A DNA stretch of 64,000 nucleotides from Syngnathus acus (taxonomy: Eukaryota; Chordata; Actinopteri; Syngnathiformes; Syngnathidae). The stretch is from the NCBI RefSeq assembly GCF_901709675.1, contig NC_051102.1:3964912-4028911 (forward strand), written 5' to 3'. The position numbers and the translations under genes are program-made. Positions 47,724 through 60,605 of the stretch are shown here, in pieces; within the stretch, counting starts at the first letter, position 1, and each line of letters begins with the position of its first letter. Under the pieces are notes generated by a model. That model searched no databases. It was not told the origin of the DNA and saw only the letters and a list, made by a program, of their open reading frames with translations.

Positions 47724-50700
47724 CATGGCAGAAAAGCCCAGCAGGTTTGAAACTCTATCCTAGGGCTAGATCATTTATAAATGGCAGGATATTGATGACT
47801 CTAGTGTGTGTGCAGGAGAAGGATTACGGCTCCCCCTTGAAGTGTGTGTTTGTAGGTGGGAAGATATCAATGTGCTCCCTGCCTCTTCACACAGCCGAGC
47901 AAATTGGAGAAGTTGTCAGAAGTCACAACACAAGGGGCCAGCCAGCCAGACAGTGAAGAGGGTTACAGGCGGGATGGCGCTAAGCTGAGTGCTGAACATG
48001 GGAGAAGATAAGCTCGGGGTGCCGACGGGTTTCCAAGAGGATGATAATTACTAATGTATTGTGTATGTACAGTAAGCCTTGATTACCTTTGCTGTATTAT
48101 GTGGAAAACTACATTTTAAAGGTAACAATTAAATAAATTCACGCAAATATAATACTTTTACAGCTGCGACTCTAAATTTGTTTTATTTTATTATTATCAT
48201 TATATAATTTAAAGCACGTCCAGTGGAAAAAAAAAAACCAAATCATTAATTATATTGCATTATTTTATATTGTCTATGCATTTTTTGGAATACCATGATA
48301 ATATTATTTGGTTTTCCTATTTCATAGTATGTTCATTGGCCTATTAAAGACTACCTGTGTGAATGTTTTTTTTTCCCCCTTTGGGTCTTGGTTTTCTGTA
48401 GCAATGGCTTATACACCAGAAAAAAAGATTTCGTATCTATAATGGTTGCCAACGGAAACCAGAATGACACTCATATAATTGATGCTTACCCTACACTGCA
48501 CACTCAAAAATAAATCAGACTATTAAGCGTTAAATCATATATGGGTAACCAAGACTGATTTTGCATTATACATCAACAATACACACTAGACTAATCTAAT
48601 AAGGATAGCGGGACCCTTTTAAGCGAAGTAGTGAACGAAATGGAGAGGATGGAGGTTTCTTCGTGCCTAGAGAGCAGCTTTCAACCTCACCCCCCGCTAC
48701 CCCCCAACCCCCTTCACTCTCACTCTCCCACACAGCTACACAGTGGCTGCTGCTTTGTCCTGTTGCACAAACATTCCCACAGAAAAGAGACCAAAAAGCA
48801 TTTACTTTCTCTCCTCCCACTAAATACCTTACCCAACTTGCCGCCCCCTCAGCAGTCGGGTCAGAAAAGGGAGTCCCGCCTCACTTTCTCCCTCCTTGTC
48901 TTCTCCGTGATTTTCCTCCCCCAATTTCACACAAACACACACACACACACACGGATACAAACATACACGCACATACAAAATGAACCCACCCGGTCAACAG
49001 CTGTACACGAGGTGACAAATTGGGGTCTTTGTCTGCTTAAAGGGGGGTGGGGGAACCCCTACTTTGTGCACATATACATTGAGCCGTCCACCTCTATTGT
49101 AGACAAGTTCCATGGCTTTGGGAACAATGCACGTTGCTCCTGATGTTTAAGAGGAGAAATATGGTGCTGCCTTTGTGGGAGGTAGAGAGTTTCAGTTCAT
49201 TGAGGGATTGATATAGAGACAGGCAGATTAACAGGTCGAAGGACAGCGTTTTCATAGATGGACACCGAACAAGGAGAGGAGGAAATAGCTGTAAGGATAT
49301 GGGAAGACTTGGAAAGCAAAACAGAAATAAAATGATTTTGGTAGAAGTATAATAGTCTATACATTACATTTAATTGACTGTGGTAAATATCCACTGAGTA
49401 AACTCAAGTATCTGTGCCAATATATATGCACGTTACATTTGCTAACAAGCAACTTGCTATGTAGTTTAACAGGATGTCTCGAAAGGGTGTAACAGTTTAT
49501 ACAAGCACTGCACACAATTACAAACTGCTCCGCCAATATTATAGACCACTAAAATAGTAGGTGATACGGCATTGCCATTGCAATGGTATACTACTTTTTT
49601 TCTGATTCCAATTATTTTTAATATGTTCCATTCTGGTGAAACCGTACTAATTTGCACCAAGGTTTTCAATGAGCTAATGACATGGTAATAGAAATGAAGT
49701 AGTTGATGTAAGTAGACAGAACTCCATTACTCCCACCCCATTATTGAAGCAGGCTCGACAACAAATAAGTCTTGACCAACCTCGTAAAGAAGTCCAGAAA
49801 AGACCCACAGCCTCGCCACATTCATTATTACATCACTGGCCCATTAGAATAAAAGCTTTTACTCCACTGAAATAGTTAAACATGGTGAAATGTGATTAAT
49901 TATATTGTTAGGAGTTGGATGTCTCTCTCTCTTTTGATAATTTTGAAATACTATAGCTATAAAGTCTGACGTGAAAATAGTTGCGCAAATAAAATAATGC
50001 GCAACACAAACAGATATGGACGATGACTAACCCGACGCAGCCAGGATTATGTCTGCCAAACACACAAAATTGCCACACAACCATTTGCATTTATGCAAAT
50101 AGGTGAATTTGGCACACGGAATGTTATTCATCACACCTTGAAACAAATTGCGAAGGCTGATTTTCTGTCTTGAAATAATCCATCTGAAAGGCAGGTGCAA
50201 ACATTCATGCAAAGCAGTGACAGTCTGGCGCTCCCGTAATTATTTCTGTTTCTGAAAACAGACACAAATATCATTGTGACATATCATCTATTCAGCAATG
50301 CAATTTTGGAAATTCTGAATTATCTAATGCCCTACTTGGAACCAGTCACAAGAAGAGGTCATGCCATATCGCTTGACAAAAATCATTGCAGTTCCATACA
50401 TGTGCTCATTCCAGTTCACGTATGTTTAGTTGCCGTGACCACTTCAAACTTCCTTTTAACGTGCTGCGCTCTCCTAAATGTTCACTGGTGAATACCATCA
50501 GAGCTACTACCTAAAGCTCCTCTGAATACAGAGCTCTCCACCACTTTTGCACCTGTTATCTGTCAAAGTAAACATCTAATTTAGTGTCGGTTATTGGGGA
50601 TCTCGGTAAAAGATCGCAATCGTAGTCGATCACGAGAAACATGCCCACCAAGAGAGCACACAATCTGAGTGAACACACAATTCAGCACCCACTATTTGAG

Positions 50701-51010
50701 ATCTCATTGAGTTTATTTGCGGTTGAATTTTGGATTGCCTTTATAGTCTATAATACTTTTTACTTCATATTAGGATTAAAGTAATTATAATAATAAGGAC
50801 TTTTCTAATCAGTTATTGACTAGCATCATGTGAAGTTCTTAAAATTCTGCATGCTCGAATACACATGGATGTGGTGGTGGGCTGACCCTCGGGGTGAAAG
50901 AGCCAAGCGTTTGACAGACTCCACCTCTTAACTTGTTAACTTGCTAATTAGACCTCACAGTCACTTCAGGGGACCGGACAATAGACTGCTGGCTGAGGGT
51001 TGAGCATGCA
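47723..51010 (-). other. rnf220: rnf220 intron, non-coding block
   Basis: CA tract 48931-48953. 48630-48960 is C/T-rich and gives a spurious Pro/His/Ser-rich frame. AT-rich 48080-48560. 49980-50220 is a low-repeat block. No exon or transposon recognised. Confidence 0.5.
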
Positions 51011-51011
51011 G

Positions 51012-51081
51012 CACACACACGCACACACACTGTAACACACACATGCACACACACACACACACAGACACGCACACACACACA
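51012..51081. repeat. CA microsatellite, interrupted
   Basis: About 70 bp of ACAC with GC, TGTA, ATGC and AGAC interruptions. Confidence 0.88.
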
Positions 51082-52549
51082 TTAACCCTAAAAGCTAACA
51101 ACCCCCCATATACACGCTACCAATGTGACCACCTGCCCCCATTTGTGCTCCAAAGGACAGTGTGTTCACGGAGTGTGTGTGCTTCTGTGTGCAGCACAAG
51201 TTGGTGACTTGAGGTTTGGTTGTGTGTGGGGTCAGGTTGCTGCGGTAACAGGGGTAAAGAGGCTGGATTGATATATAGGGTAAATTATGTTATTCCCGTT
51301 CTCTATATGCTCCTCTCTCTCTGCTAAACTACGGCCTCCAAAAATAATGTGTGTGCATGCATGTGTGTGTTTGTGTGTACATGGTAGCTGAATGTGTTTG
51401 CCTAGTGGTCTCCAGATCGGGGCTAAACGGGGTTAAACATCTATGTTAGAGTCCCTTTCTCTGGGTTCTGTCATTAGCCCACAGCTTAGAGAGCTATTAC
51501 TGACACAGCTGCTGCTTGCTGGGTAAACACACACATGCACTCTGTGGTATAGCAAGCTGCCCACCGGGATTGTGCACGCTGTCTGTTTGTGGAACATCGT
51601 TGCCAAATATCACAAGGCTAAAAACTGGGAATGTTCAACTGGCATCCTGTTGCTGTTTATGTGCACATGTATGTATGGGTATTTGTGTGTGAAAGAGCTC
51701 ATGGGTTAAATTCACCAATTTGAACAATGGAATTCCTGAGCATGTCATTTCTGTCATTGTTTTTATTGTTGAAATTGCAATCGGAATCATTCCATTAAAT
51801 TTGATTGTTAATTTCAACTTTGGAACGATATCTGTGCACAATATTTTATTGTATTTTGGAATACTGGGTTGTGTTTATGTGCGTGGGTGCAAATACCCCA
51901 GTTAGGTTAGTGCTAACTAGGACAAGAAGATATTAAATACATCATGGGGAGTGTGTGTCTTAAATAAATGAATGGTTAGTTTAGCCCATGTGCTAACCAT
52001 GTTAGAATAACATGTGCAGAGCTGGCCCCAATGGACCGCACTGAAGCCTAACACAGGGCTCTTCCGCTAGGTCGCTTCCCCTGGGTGAAGCCCAGGCTCC
52101 ATTCGGGGCCTTGTATATTTTTCCCTGGCCGCCTCTTTATTTTCGCTAAGCTTAGATCAAAGTCTCTCCTCATTCACATCTACACAGTCTGTTTTTTCAT
52201 CAGAGCCACCAAGGTTGAGAGAAAAATGGATGCTGTGGAAGGTGTAAAGTGTTTGTGTATGAATCTGAAACAACTGGCTACAGTTCTGAGGATTGGGGCT
52301 TTTGTAACAGCAAGGAGGTCGGGTAGAAAGGTTGGGGAGAAGACAAGATAAACAGCAGGAAAACTGGTCCAGGGTGACATTTTTTTCCCAGTCATTTACT
52401 AAGATCTTATGGCATTAGAACAGAGGATCCTGAATTGGTTTGGCAGATGAACAACCTAAAATTTAAATGTTTTTTTTTTTAAATTCTAACTAGAATTCAA
52501 AATCCAAAAGTGGCTCAGGTTCAGCGCATTCCCTCCCATGTGGTTTTCT

Positions 52550-52551
<2 letters not shown>
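51082..52551 (-). other. rnf220: rnf220 intron, non-coding block
   Basis: GT-rich 51341-51380. Low-repeat blocks at 51390-51570 and 52015-52240 (CCCTGGCCGCCTCTTTATTT) are candidate conserved elements. No exon. Confidence 0.5.

Positions 52552-52610
<59 letters not shown>
52552..52610. repeat. pure TG microsatellite, about 29 units
   Basis: 59 uninterrupted bases of TG. Confidence 0.97.
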
Positions 52611-52614
<4 letters not shown>

Positions 52615-54272
52615 TTTTACAGGGCAATCTCTGATCAGTCCTGTTTTGTCACTATTCGTAACTTACAAATGAAAACATTGTAGTATTTAAACTGTTTATA
52701 ATGGTAAAACTTTCCCCTTTGGAACGCATAACGCTTATATGATTTATCAGTGAGAAATATCCAAAATTAGTAAAGCTAAAAACTGATGATCAACAATGTG
52801 ATCATGTTCCAAGAGTTTACCGAGTATATATTAGGGGCAAGATAATTCACGAAGGTGTGTCAAAAGCCACTTTAACCATTGTGAGAAGTCTCTATCAAAT
52901 ATTCCACCCAAATTGTACCAGCCCCACCCTCTACTATTTTTTGATTTCGTCCGACTGTGTGGCTGCCAAGCTCATGCGGCACTGCTTCTTGTATCAAGGG
53001 CCCGTTCCAACCACAACATGAGCTTGTATCATTTCTAATTACATTTTGGTCTACTGTGCTGCACTCGGTAAACAGATTTTTCTCATTGAAAGAAGCAGCA
53101 GAGTGAACTGCTCATCCAGCTGTCCAAATACATGATATCTCTCTATTGGTGGTGAACAACACACACACACCGACACACAAACACACACCTCAAAGTTATG
53201 TTTTGTTTTCTCTCCCTTCTTCCTTCCACCCGTTTGTATCAGCCCTCCCTCCTTTAGACTTCTCTGATTTTGGCTGGCATCTGTTGAGCTGCTAAAGAGA
53301 AAAGGAATATGCACGCATGTGTGTTTGTGTGTGCGAGTGTGCGTGAATGTGTTGGTCTTGCTGGGTTGAGTTTGAACAAGCCAATGCCTGTTCTGCCCCG
53401 GTGGCCTATGAAATGAGAAAGGCAGCCACTGTGTTGCAGACCTCCACTGATAAATCTACCAGGGTTAACCCTCCATGAGTGACTCTGTCTGTGTGTGTTA
53501 ACTGCATATGCATATGTGTGCATGTATGTACCTTGTGTGTGCAAACGGTGATCATCTGTGTTTGCGTCTTGAACTTGTAACGCTAGAATAGCGATTTGGA
53601 TGAGATTTGCTCGCGCACTTCAAAGTCTGTGTGTAGATGTGTGTCAGTGCCCCATGTGGTGTAATCTCCTATCATTGCTTCAAATGCGTGACATTAAAAC
53701 ACAGCACAGTGGGTTCCTCTTAAGAAATTGGTTTTCTTATTTTGTCTCATTTCCATCCATGTGCACATGTTCGTCGCCGAAGGATTAGAGGTCACGTTAC
53801 CGATCTATGGCGCATTCAAAGATAAGAAAGTGGAGCTGAGTGGAACATCGAGTGGGCATGCACAGATATGAAAGACATGAAGTCACTTATAACACACCAT
53901 AATGAAGGTTTTCATTCAAAGGTTGAACATACACAACTTTAAATACAATATCTATTTAGTTTATTTATTCACGGCTAAATTCTTGGCGACCACATTACAC
54001 CAGCGAGTAGTTGTTACAGGATTTTTAACGTCGCTGCAGCAACTGCACTGCAGCATGAGGAATTCCACGCTCACTCTCACCGAGGGGCTCGTTCAACAAA
54101 GCAAATATTGTCATGTACACACACAAACAAAGAATTAATGCACAGAGGCACAGATCACACAGCTCTCTCTTGGTCTCTTGTACACTCGGAAAAGGGGGGA
54201 AGAAAGTAAGTGAGACGCTTTTTATGAGCAAAGGCCGGTTCCTTGCCTGCCATAATTCACCTCTTAAATAAC

Positions 54273-54306
<34 letters not shown>

Positions 54307-57055
54307 TGTGAATGTGTAAAAAAAGAGCCTCGGACATTATCTTCAAGCCGTGACAGCTGTAATTGTGGAGCACAATAAAATGGCTGCAGGGTGACACCTC
54401 TAACCACCTTCTATTAACACACACTTACACCATCCCCCATTCCCTCCTGAGCTCTCGTTTCTTTTTTGCACGTGCACACACACACACACACACACTCACA
54501 GAAAGATGGTTTCACTGTGGTCAAACGTGAAAATAGAATCTCTTAGACCGTCAAAGCTGAGTGCTTTGAGGAGGTCCAGTTTGACTAATGTGTGTATGTT
54601 GATGTCTTGATTATATGTGTCATATGTACTTTTATTCTTTAGCACTTATGAGAGTATAGAATTAAAAGAGAAGGAAAGGACAGATTCTGGGGCTGCTGAT
54701 ATAGTTTCCTGACAGTTTCCATCTTATTGATCATTTTTTGTGGGGGCGGAACGGTGGAAGAGTTGTTTTACACCACTGATTTTATCCAGGGCTCCCTTAT
54801 AAAAAGAGGTTCTGAATCTCAATGTGATTTACCTGATTTAAAAAAAAAAAGTTAAATAAAATAAAAATAAATGATTGAAAAGATGGATAGTGCCAGCAAG
54901 ATGTGTAGAATCTTTGATGAGAAAAAAAAAAAAAAAAAAAAAAAATCACACATTTTGGTTTTGGATACAATGGCACATACCATTTTTTGGGTCCTTAGTT
55001 AGCAATTGACCATTATTTGGGGACGGCATCGTGTTGATCTACAGTTTTGAAGACGATATAAACCGACCTCAACTACGAGTCAAGACACCAGCGCACTCTG
55101 CTATGAAACTTGATGTCCGTGTATTATTTGTGTTCTATATCTCTAAAAACAATCACAACCATAAAACGCATAATAGGGTGAGCCTTTGTAAAGACAGATT
55201 TTTTTCATACACTTATATTGAATCTTATTGGATTATGCAGGTGCGCCTAAGAATTTATAGACACATACACACCACAAAGACACACACAGGAGTGTCCATC
55301 CACACAGCACTAATCTGTGTAGCCAATAATCCAGGCAAAGTCTTCAGATGTGAACAAAGGGCAGCTTTGCTGTTATAGATCCTTCCTCTTCTCTGTTCTC
55401 ACCAAATCACTTTTGTTTTCAGGATCACAAGCAAACAAAAACACACACATGAACTCTGGGAATCCATAAACACATTCAAACATTCAACATTCAATTGGCC
55501 TCTCTTCCTCCCTTTTCTCTGCCCAGGTCTCCGTGCCTTGAGGGTGTCACAGGACACGTCAGGGCTTAATGCTTTCCAATCTTCTTCCCAACACACACTG
55601 TCGCCTTTCATTTACAAGCCTGCTGACAGGGATGACCACCATCTGCACTCCTTCATCCTGCCCACTCTTCTCACACTAACGTCTGCCTCTCATGTGCTCA
55701 CAAGTCATTAGCTCTCCTTTTGTCTGTTACCTGAACCATTTGCCACCTTTAGTGAGTCAAGATACATAATGGATGTGTTCATAGCTTTTCCTCCTTGATT
55801 AATTTTTTCCTACTGTCCTCTTTAATACTTAAAAAATAAATAAATCCAATGCTCTTTGTTGTCCAGATCTGCCTCATGGTCTACTTGTCCCTCCCACGGC
55901 CTCCACTTTAACAGTTTTCAATCTATTTGTCTCAGTGTCAGCGTTCAACACCTCAGACCGCCACTTTAGTCCCTATTCCCATTGTGCTTTCCCAGCCTGC
56001 CACGCTGGGTTTGCAATTGCCCAACAAGAGTAAACACTAGTTGCCCAGCATCAATCACACACACATACACACATGTAGACGCACACGCATCGAGAGCGAG
56101 TGAGAGACAGCGAGAGAGATAGCAGGGATCTCCAATTTCACTCTTTTCCCCAACAGAATAACAATCCACACAAAAAGGGTAATTGCGCCTGATATCTAAG
56201 AAAGAAAAAAAAACACTCCGTAGATATCACAGTTAAGAAAATATATTAGCTTGAGGGGCAAAAAAAAAAAATCAAGCTCTGACGGCAAGTTGGGAACCAT
56301 ATGTCAAATTCCAAGGACTTCCCCAAAGTCTTCCCACTTCTCCCTGTTAAAGCCATGTCGAAATAACACAAGTAGCTTCAACTCTACTGTGCAGCAAAGA
56401 AAACAGTTCAATGATGTTTCTTTCACTCCTGCTGACAGACAATAGCATGCAGTCACACTCGCTGTGCACTGGAGTGTAGCTTCAAGAAGCCTTGTTAAAT
56501 CGCCTAACTGAGCAGCAGGAGATCATTTTCTGTTGGTTAGTTCACGGTCACCCACTATTCCTTTTTCTCTCGGTCATTAACACAAACAGATAAAACAAAA
56601 AATCATGCAATGAAACATACAAGAATTATTTCTGTCTACAACATTGTCTTATACCGGGGGGACGCACATAAGCACACTTAACAATCTCTATGTGTGTGAT
56701 GAGGGTGGCTCTCCCATGCACATTAAATCAGTTCTGTGCTAATTGGTAGGAACAACAGCAACACTTTGGCAGTATATAATGTTTTATGTCTGTTTCTTTA
56801 TTACCATCTTTAATGTTCGCCGCCTTATGCGTGTGGTCGTCTTCCCAGCTTTATGTCTATGATCCGCTCGAGTGTGTATATGTACTGCATTATGGTCCTA
56901 ATGAGGCGACGTCGATGAGAGGGGACTGGAAATGCGCAGAAGAACAAGAGCATGATAAGCTTCTTAACGATGATCACTAAGTGTATGTGTATGATGGCGT
57001 GTGTGAAGTGAGTGTGTCTGTCTCCAACCTCTTTACAAGCGAAACACAATCAACA
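52611..57055 (-). other. rnf220: rnf220 intron, non-coding block
   Basis: TG microsatellite 54273-54310, CA microsatellite 54475-54500, A24 run at 54922-54945. GGGGGCGGAACGGTGGAAGA at 54743-54762 may be a trace of the tRNA-like repeat head. No exon. Confidence 0.5.
54273..54310. repeat. TG microsatellite
   Basis: 38 bp of TG with one TATG interruption. Confidence 0.92.
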
Positions 57056-57057
57056 AA

Positions 57058-57310
57058 GCTCTCATTTGCTATCAGTAATTAGAATGCTAATTAGCCCCTG
57101 GGAGCTAACGGGAACTAGTGTATTACAAGGGCTTGATTAGGACTGTGATATTCCGATGGGAGGGATTTATACTTGCACGCGATTGGTTCAAACACCTGTC
57201 ATGTAAGACCTCCATCCAGTTGGTTGTGATAATGACTGATTAGACGAAATTAGTCAGGAATAAGATTTACTGGGCAACAGCTGAGATCAAACCTTCCATG
57301 ATAATGAGAT
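57058..57310. promoter_or_regulatory. candidate homeodomain-rich enhancer
   Basis: Repeat-free block with CAGTAATTAGAATGCTAATT, AGCCCC, GCTTGATTAGGAC, TAATGACTGATTAGACG and AAATTAGTCAGGAATAAG: seven or more ATTAG/TAATTA cores in 250 bp. GATTGGTTCAAACACCTGTC contains a CCAAT-like box and an E-box. Candidate only. Confidence 0.3.
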
Positions 57311-57963
57311 ATATAAGAAATAGCTCTTGTAATCAAAACATAAGGAACGCTACATCACTGTCGCAATTTTTTCCTTGAACGAAACGAACTGTTTAGTATT
57401 GATATTTAAAAATATTGTTATTTATAGTGGTAACGTATTTATACCAGAGCAATGGTTTTGAGAAGTAATTTTCTTGTTTGCTGTGAGCAAAGTCCTATTA
57501 TTGTGTCAATTTCCGTGTAATGCAACTGGTCATTCCAAACAAGGTCGTAAAGACGGCTAGGCTACCCTTAGTGCAGTTTCCATTTAGCTATGTCTCTTTG
57601 TATTTAGCTTCCAATATTGCCTTGCCATTGCTTAACTGGAGAATCAATCACCGGGCTGCAGGTACCGCTTCGATATTGCATGTGTGGATTCAGATTGAGT
57701 TGATAGAATCCTTAGGTCATTGTGCCAACTTTGGATTGTGACTTTTGTTTATTGCAACAGTTAATCAAGTAAGGAAAGAGCATTGGCAATGGACTAGGTC
57801 AAAGCTTATTCAACTTCTTCATTCTCTTTCTTAAATGAATACATTTACAATTGACCTTGCACTGAATGTTGTTATGGCCAATGAAAATGTCACAAGGTAA
57901 AATTTCTAACAGTAAATTTATGTGATCAAAAGCTGGTTTTTGGGATCTATTTCTTTCTTTAGT
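57311..57963 (-). other. rnf220: rnf220 intron, non-coding
   Basis: Unique AT-rich sequence; a 73-codon open frame at 57520-57741 has no recognisable family. Nothing else. Confidence 0.5.
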
Positions 57964-57965
57964 TA

Positions 57966-58356
57966 CCGTATTTTCCAGACTAAAAGGCACACAGAATTAT
58001 AAGGCGCACCTTCAATGAATGGCCCATTTTAAAACTTTGTCCGTATGTAAGGCGCACCGGACTATAAGGCGCACCATTAATGCATCATGTCAGATTTCTA
58101 ATCCAAATCAAATCACTCTCCATTTTATCTTTTTTATTTCAACTTCAGACGCAACAAATTACTTTATAATCACAAAATAATGATCCATACAGTCTTCAGT
58201 GGGCCACTTATGATTGATTCCATGACACAATGCTTCGGGCCAGTTTAAATTTAGGAATTTGGTCCATATATAAGGCGCGCCGGACTATAAGGCGCAGCGT
58301 CGGCTTTTGAGAAAATTTTAGGTTTTTAGGTGCGCCTTATAGTCCGGAAAATACGG
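57966..58356 (+). mobile_element. TA-flanked MITE (GGCGCACC family), copy 4, 391 bp
   Basis: Starts CCGTATTTTCCAGACTAAAA and ends TTATAGTCCGGAAAATACGG, with TA at 57964-57965 and 58357-58358. Same orientation and interior as copy 1, with a small deletion: the stretch between ATGATCCATA and CAGTCTTCAG is missing about 20 bp. Confidence 0.88.
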
Positions 58357-60425
58357 TATTTATTTTCCTATCTGTATTCTCTCCAATCTGTATTTCTGTT
58401 TGAGTTACACAGATTCCAAAGGATATAACTAAACACACAAATGTTATGATGAATATCATATCAGGTCTAATTTTCTCCTCCATTCATCCATCAACACGAG
58501 ACACTGTGAGGTTACATACTCAGCACATCACATGCATGAATGAACCCACAGGCTGATACAACCGTAGACTGTGCAGTGTGCAGACGGATCACCTTCACTT
58601 GTCAGCGTGGTGTCATTACACACAAAGTGCTAAGTGATGACGAGCAATGTAAAAGTTTAATCCAAATCACTGTGTGTGTGCATGTGTGTGTGGTGCATGT
58701 GTGTGTGTGAGCATCCGTGTGCATGCTTTGTACCTTTTTGTCTTCAGGCCACTGCTGTACCTTTATATAGCTGCTATTAACACACACCGGACACACATTT
58801 GAGCCTTGCACCTGTAGTTAGATACACTCACACCACACACTCAACACATACTGCAAGTCTATTCATTATTTGCATCAAGAGTCTTGAATATTTCAGAGGA
58901 CCCTCCTTATTCCATTTCAGATTTACTCAAAATTGTGTGTTAGCGTGTGTGTGTGTGCATCTCCAGAACGTCTGGACGAAGACTGGGTGGGATGTTGCAT
59001 CCCCAATGATACCTCACCACAAAAATCAACACAGACACCTCCTCCATTTGAAAACAAATTCCTCTAAGTGCTTACATTTTGTAAAAAAAAAATACCATTC
59101 ACAACCAGAAAGTCATTGGTTTAATCTGTCCCGAAATAAGACAAAGCAGCACCAATCCTTGAATACTGGGAAAAAAAAGAGAGAAGTATGTAAGTCTTGC
59201 TAATGTGTGTTTTTGACAAGCCCCTCTCACTGTTACATATTTAATATCTTGCCAGTCCTGCATATAGACCACTTATTTAAAAAACGTCTCGCTCACACGC
59301 ACATGCACACACTCTCGAGTTCCCATGAGAGGAAATGTCATTCTTGTCCCCCAAGACAAGTAATCAGTAAAAACCTTTGACACGACTGCTGGCACCAAGA
59401 AATTACACACACACACTGTGTGTGTGTATTTTTGTGTACCAGTATGTGGTTGCTGAATGATAAAAATAGGTCTCAAAATTGAAGCAAAAATTGAAGAAGC
59501 AAAAAAAATTAATAAAATATTGTGTTATTCCATATCCAGTACACGTGTAGTATGTTTATGTACACAAAATGTACATTTAAGCATGATACAGAAGTAACTT
59601 CAGAAAATAAAGTTGTTAACATCTATCTGTTTGATTTTCCTTTTGCCCAATTTATTATTATTTTTGTTTAGTTTATATTGTGCCTTTTCCAGAAATTGTT
59701 TAGTCTGGGCTTTTGATTGGCGTAAAAAAGGTACAATAGAGCCTATTTTTCTTTCTTTGGCATTGTGCTTGTATGTGTACATAAATCTATTTTTGCATAA
59801 AGACAATTATTATAAAAAGAGTGGTTAAAATATTGAATAGAAAAGAAATAAATACTAGAAGGAATATAATGATTGGAAAATTAAAGTTTATATCCCATAG
59901 GTGGCTCAACTTGGTTGTTTATAGCTCTATGTTATTTCGACCACAATTCCAACAGCAGAGTCGCTCAATTCAACTTTGCGGTTTAACCTTGGAATAAGGT
60001 TCACACATATGACTAAGCCTGAGTGTATGTATGTGTGAGAACAAGCGCTACCAAGAGCTCTTATAATTAAAGCTGAGTGTGAGGCTTTCAGGCCAGGCTG
60101 ATCTTCTGTAACCAAGCCCTGTTGAGTGGCCTGGGACCATTTTAACAACCAGCCACACAAGTTGAGGCCATTTCTCATGGTGACTTCATAAAAGTCTGAA
60201 TCCCCCCTCAGCCCACACTTTACCGTTAAACCCCCTCTGTTCACCTCCCCAGCTCCTGTGCATGCATGTGCGTCCACATGTGTGTGTGCGCGTATGTGTA
60301 TATGTGCACGTCAAAAAGACTTACCTAAGGGTGGTTAGGCATGAGGAGGTAAAGACAGCATGAGAGAAACGAAAGAAGGAACAAATTACAGATGTTCTTC
60401 TGCAAGCTCAACCAAATAGGAGCAC
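58357..60425 (-). other. rnf220: rnf220 intron, non-coding block
   Basis: TG-rich tract 58671-58709. TG/CA palindrome at 59404-59428. AT-rich 59480-59880. No exon recognised; a splice-like CTTAG|GTAAGT at about 60309-60320 (minus) has no supporting frame. Confidence 0.5.
59404..59428. repeat. CA/TG palindrome
   Basis: TACACACACACA, one C, then TGTGTGTGTGTA: 12-base arms that are exact reverse complements. Able to form a cruciform, or a hairpin in RNA. Confidence 0.9.
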
Positions 60426-60429
60426 CCAA

Positions 60430-60605
60430 TAATAATAATACTTTTTTAAATTAATTATCTTAAGTAAAATTTGTTTTATTTTAAGTGGTTGAACTAAACA
60501 AAAATTTAATTTAAATAAATATTTAAGTTGAGTAGAATATATTCCATGGAAATATTTGACAAAATAAAATTAAGTAAATTCACTACACCATTTATTTCAG
60601 TGCAG
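60430..60605. repeat. possible AT-rich MITE fragment
   Basis: TTAAGTAAAATTTGTTTTAT, TTTAAGTTGAGTAGAATATA and AAGTAAATTCACTACACC, then TTTCAGTGC, resemble a fish repeat built of TTAAGT/AAGTTGA units. Boundaries and family are uncertain. Confidence 0.35.

Noticed and set aside
47624-47956. 110-codon frame with a Val-Cys repeat
   Set aside because: Direct translation of the TG microsatellite.
48631-49143. Longest open frame of the window, 170 codons, plus strand
   Set aside because: Low-complexity Pro/His/Ser/Thr sequence from a C/T-rich and CA-rich stretch; another frame is open over the same bases and no family is recognisable.
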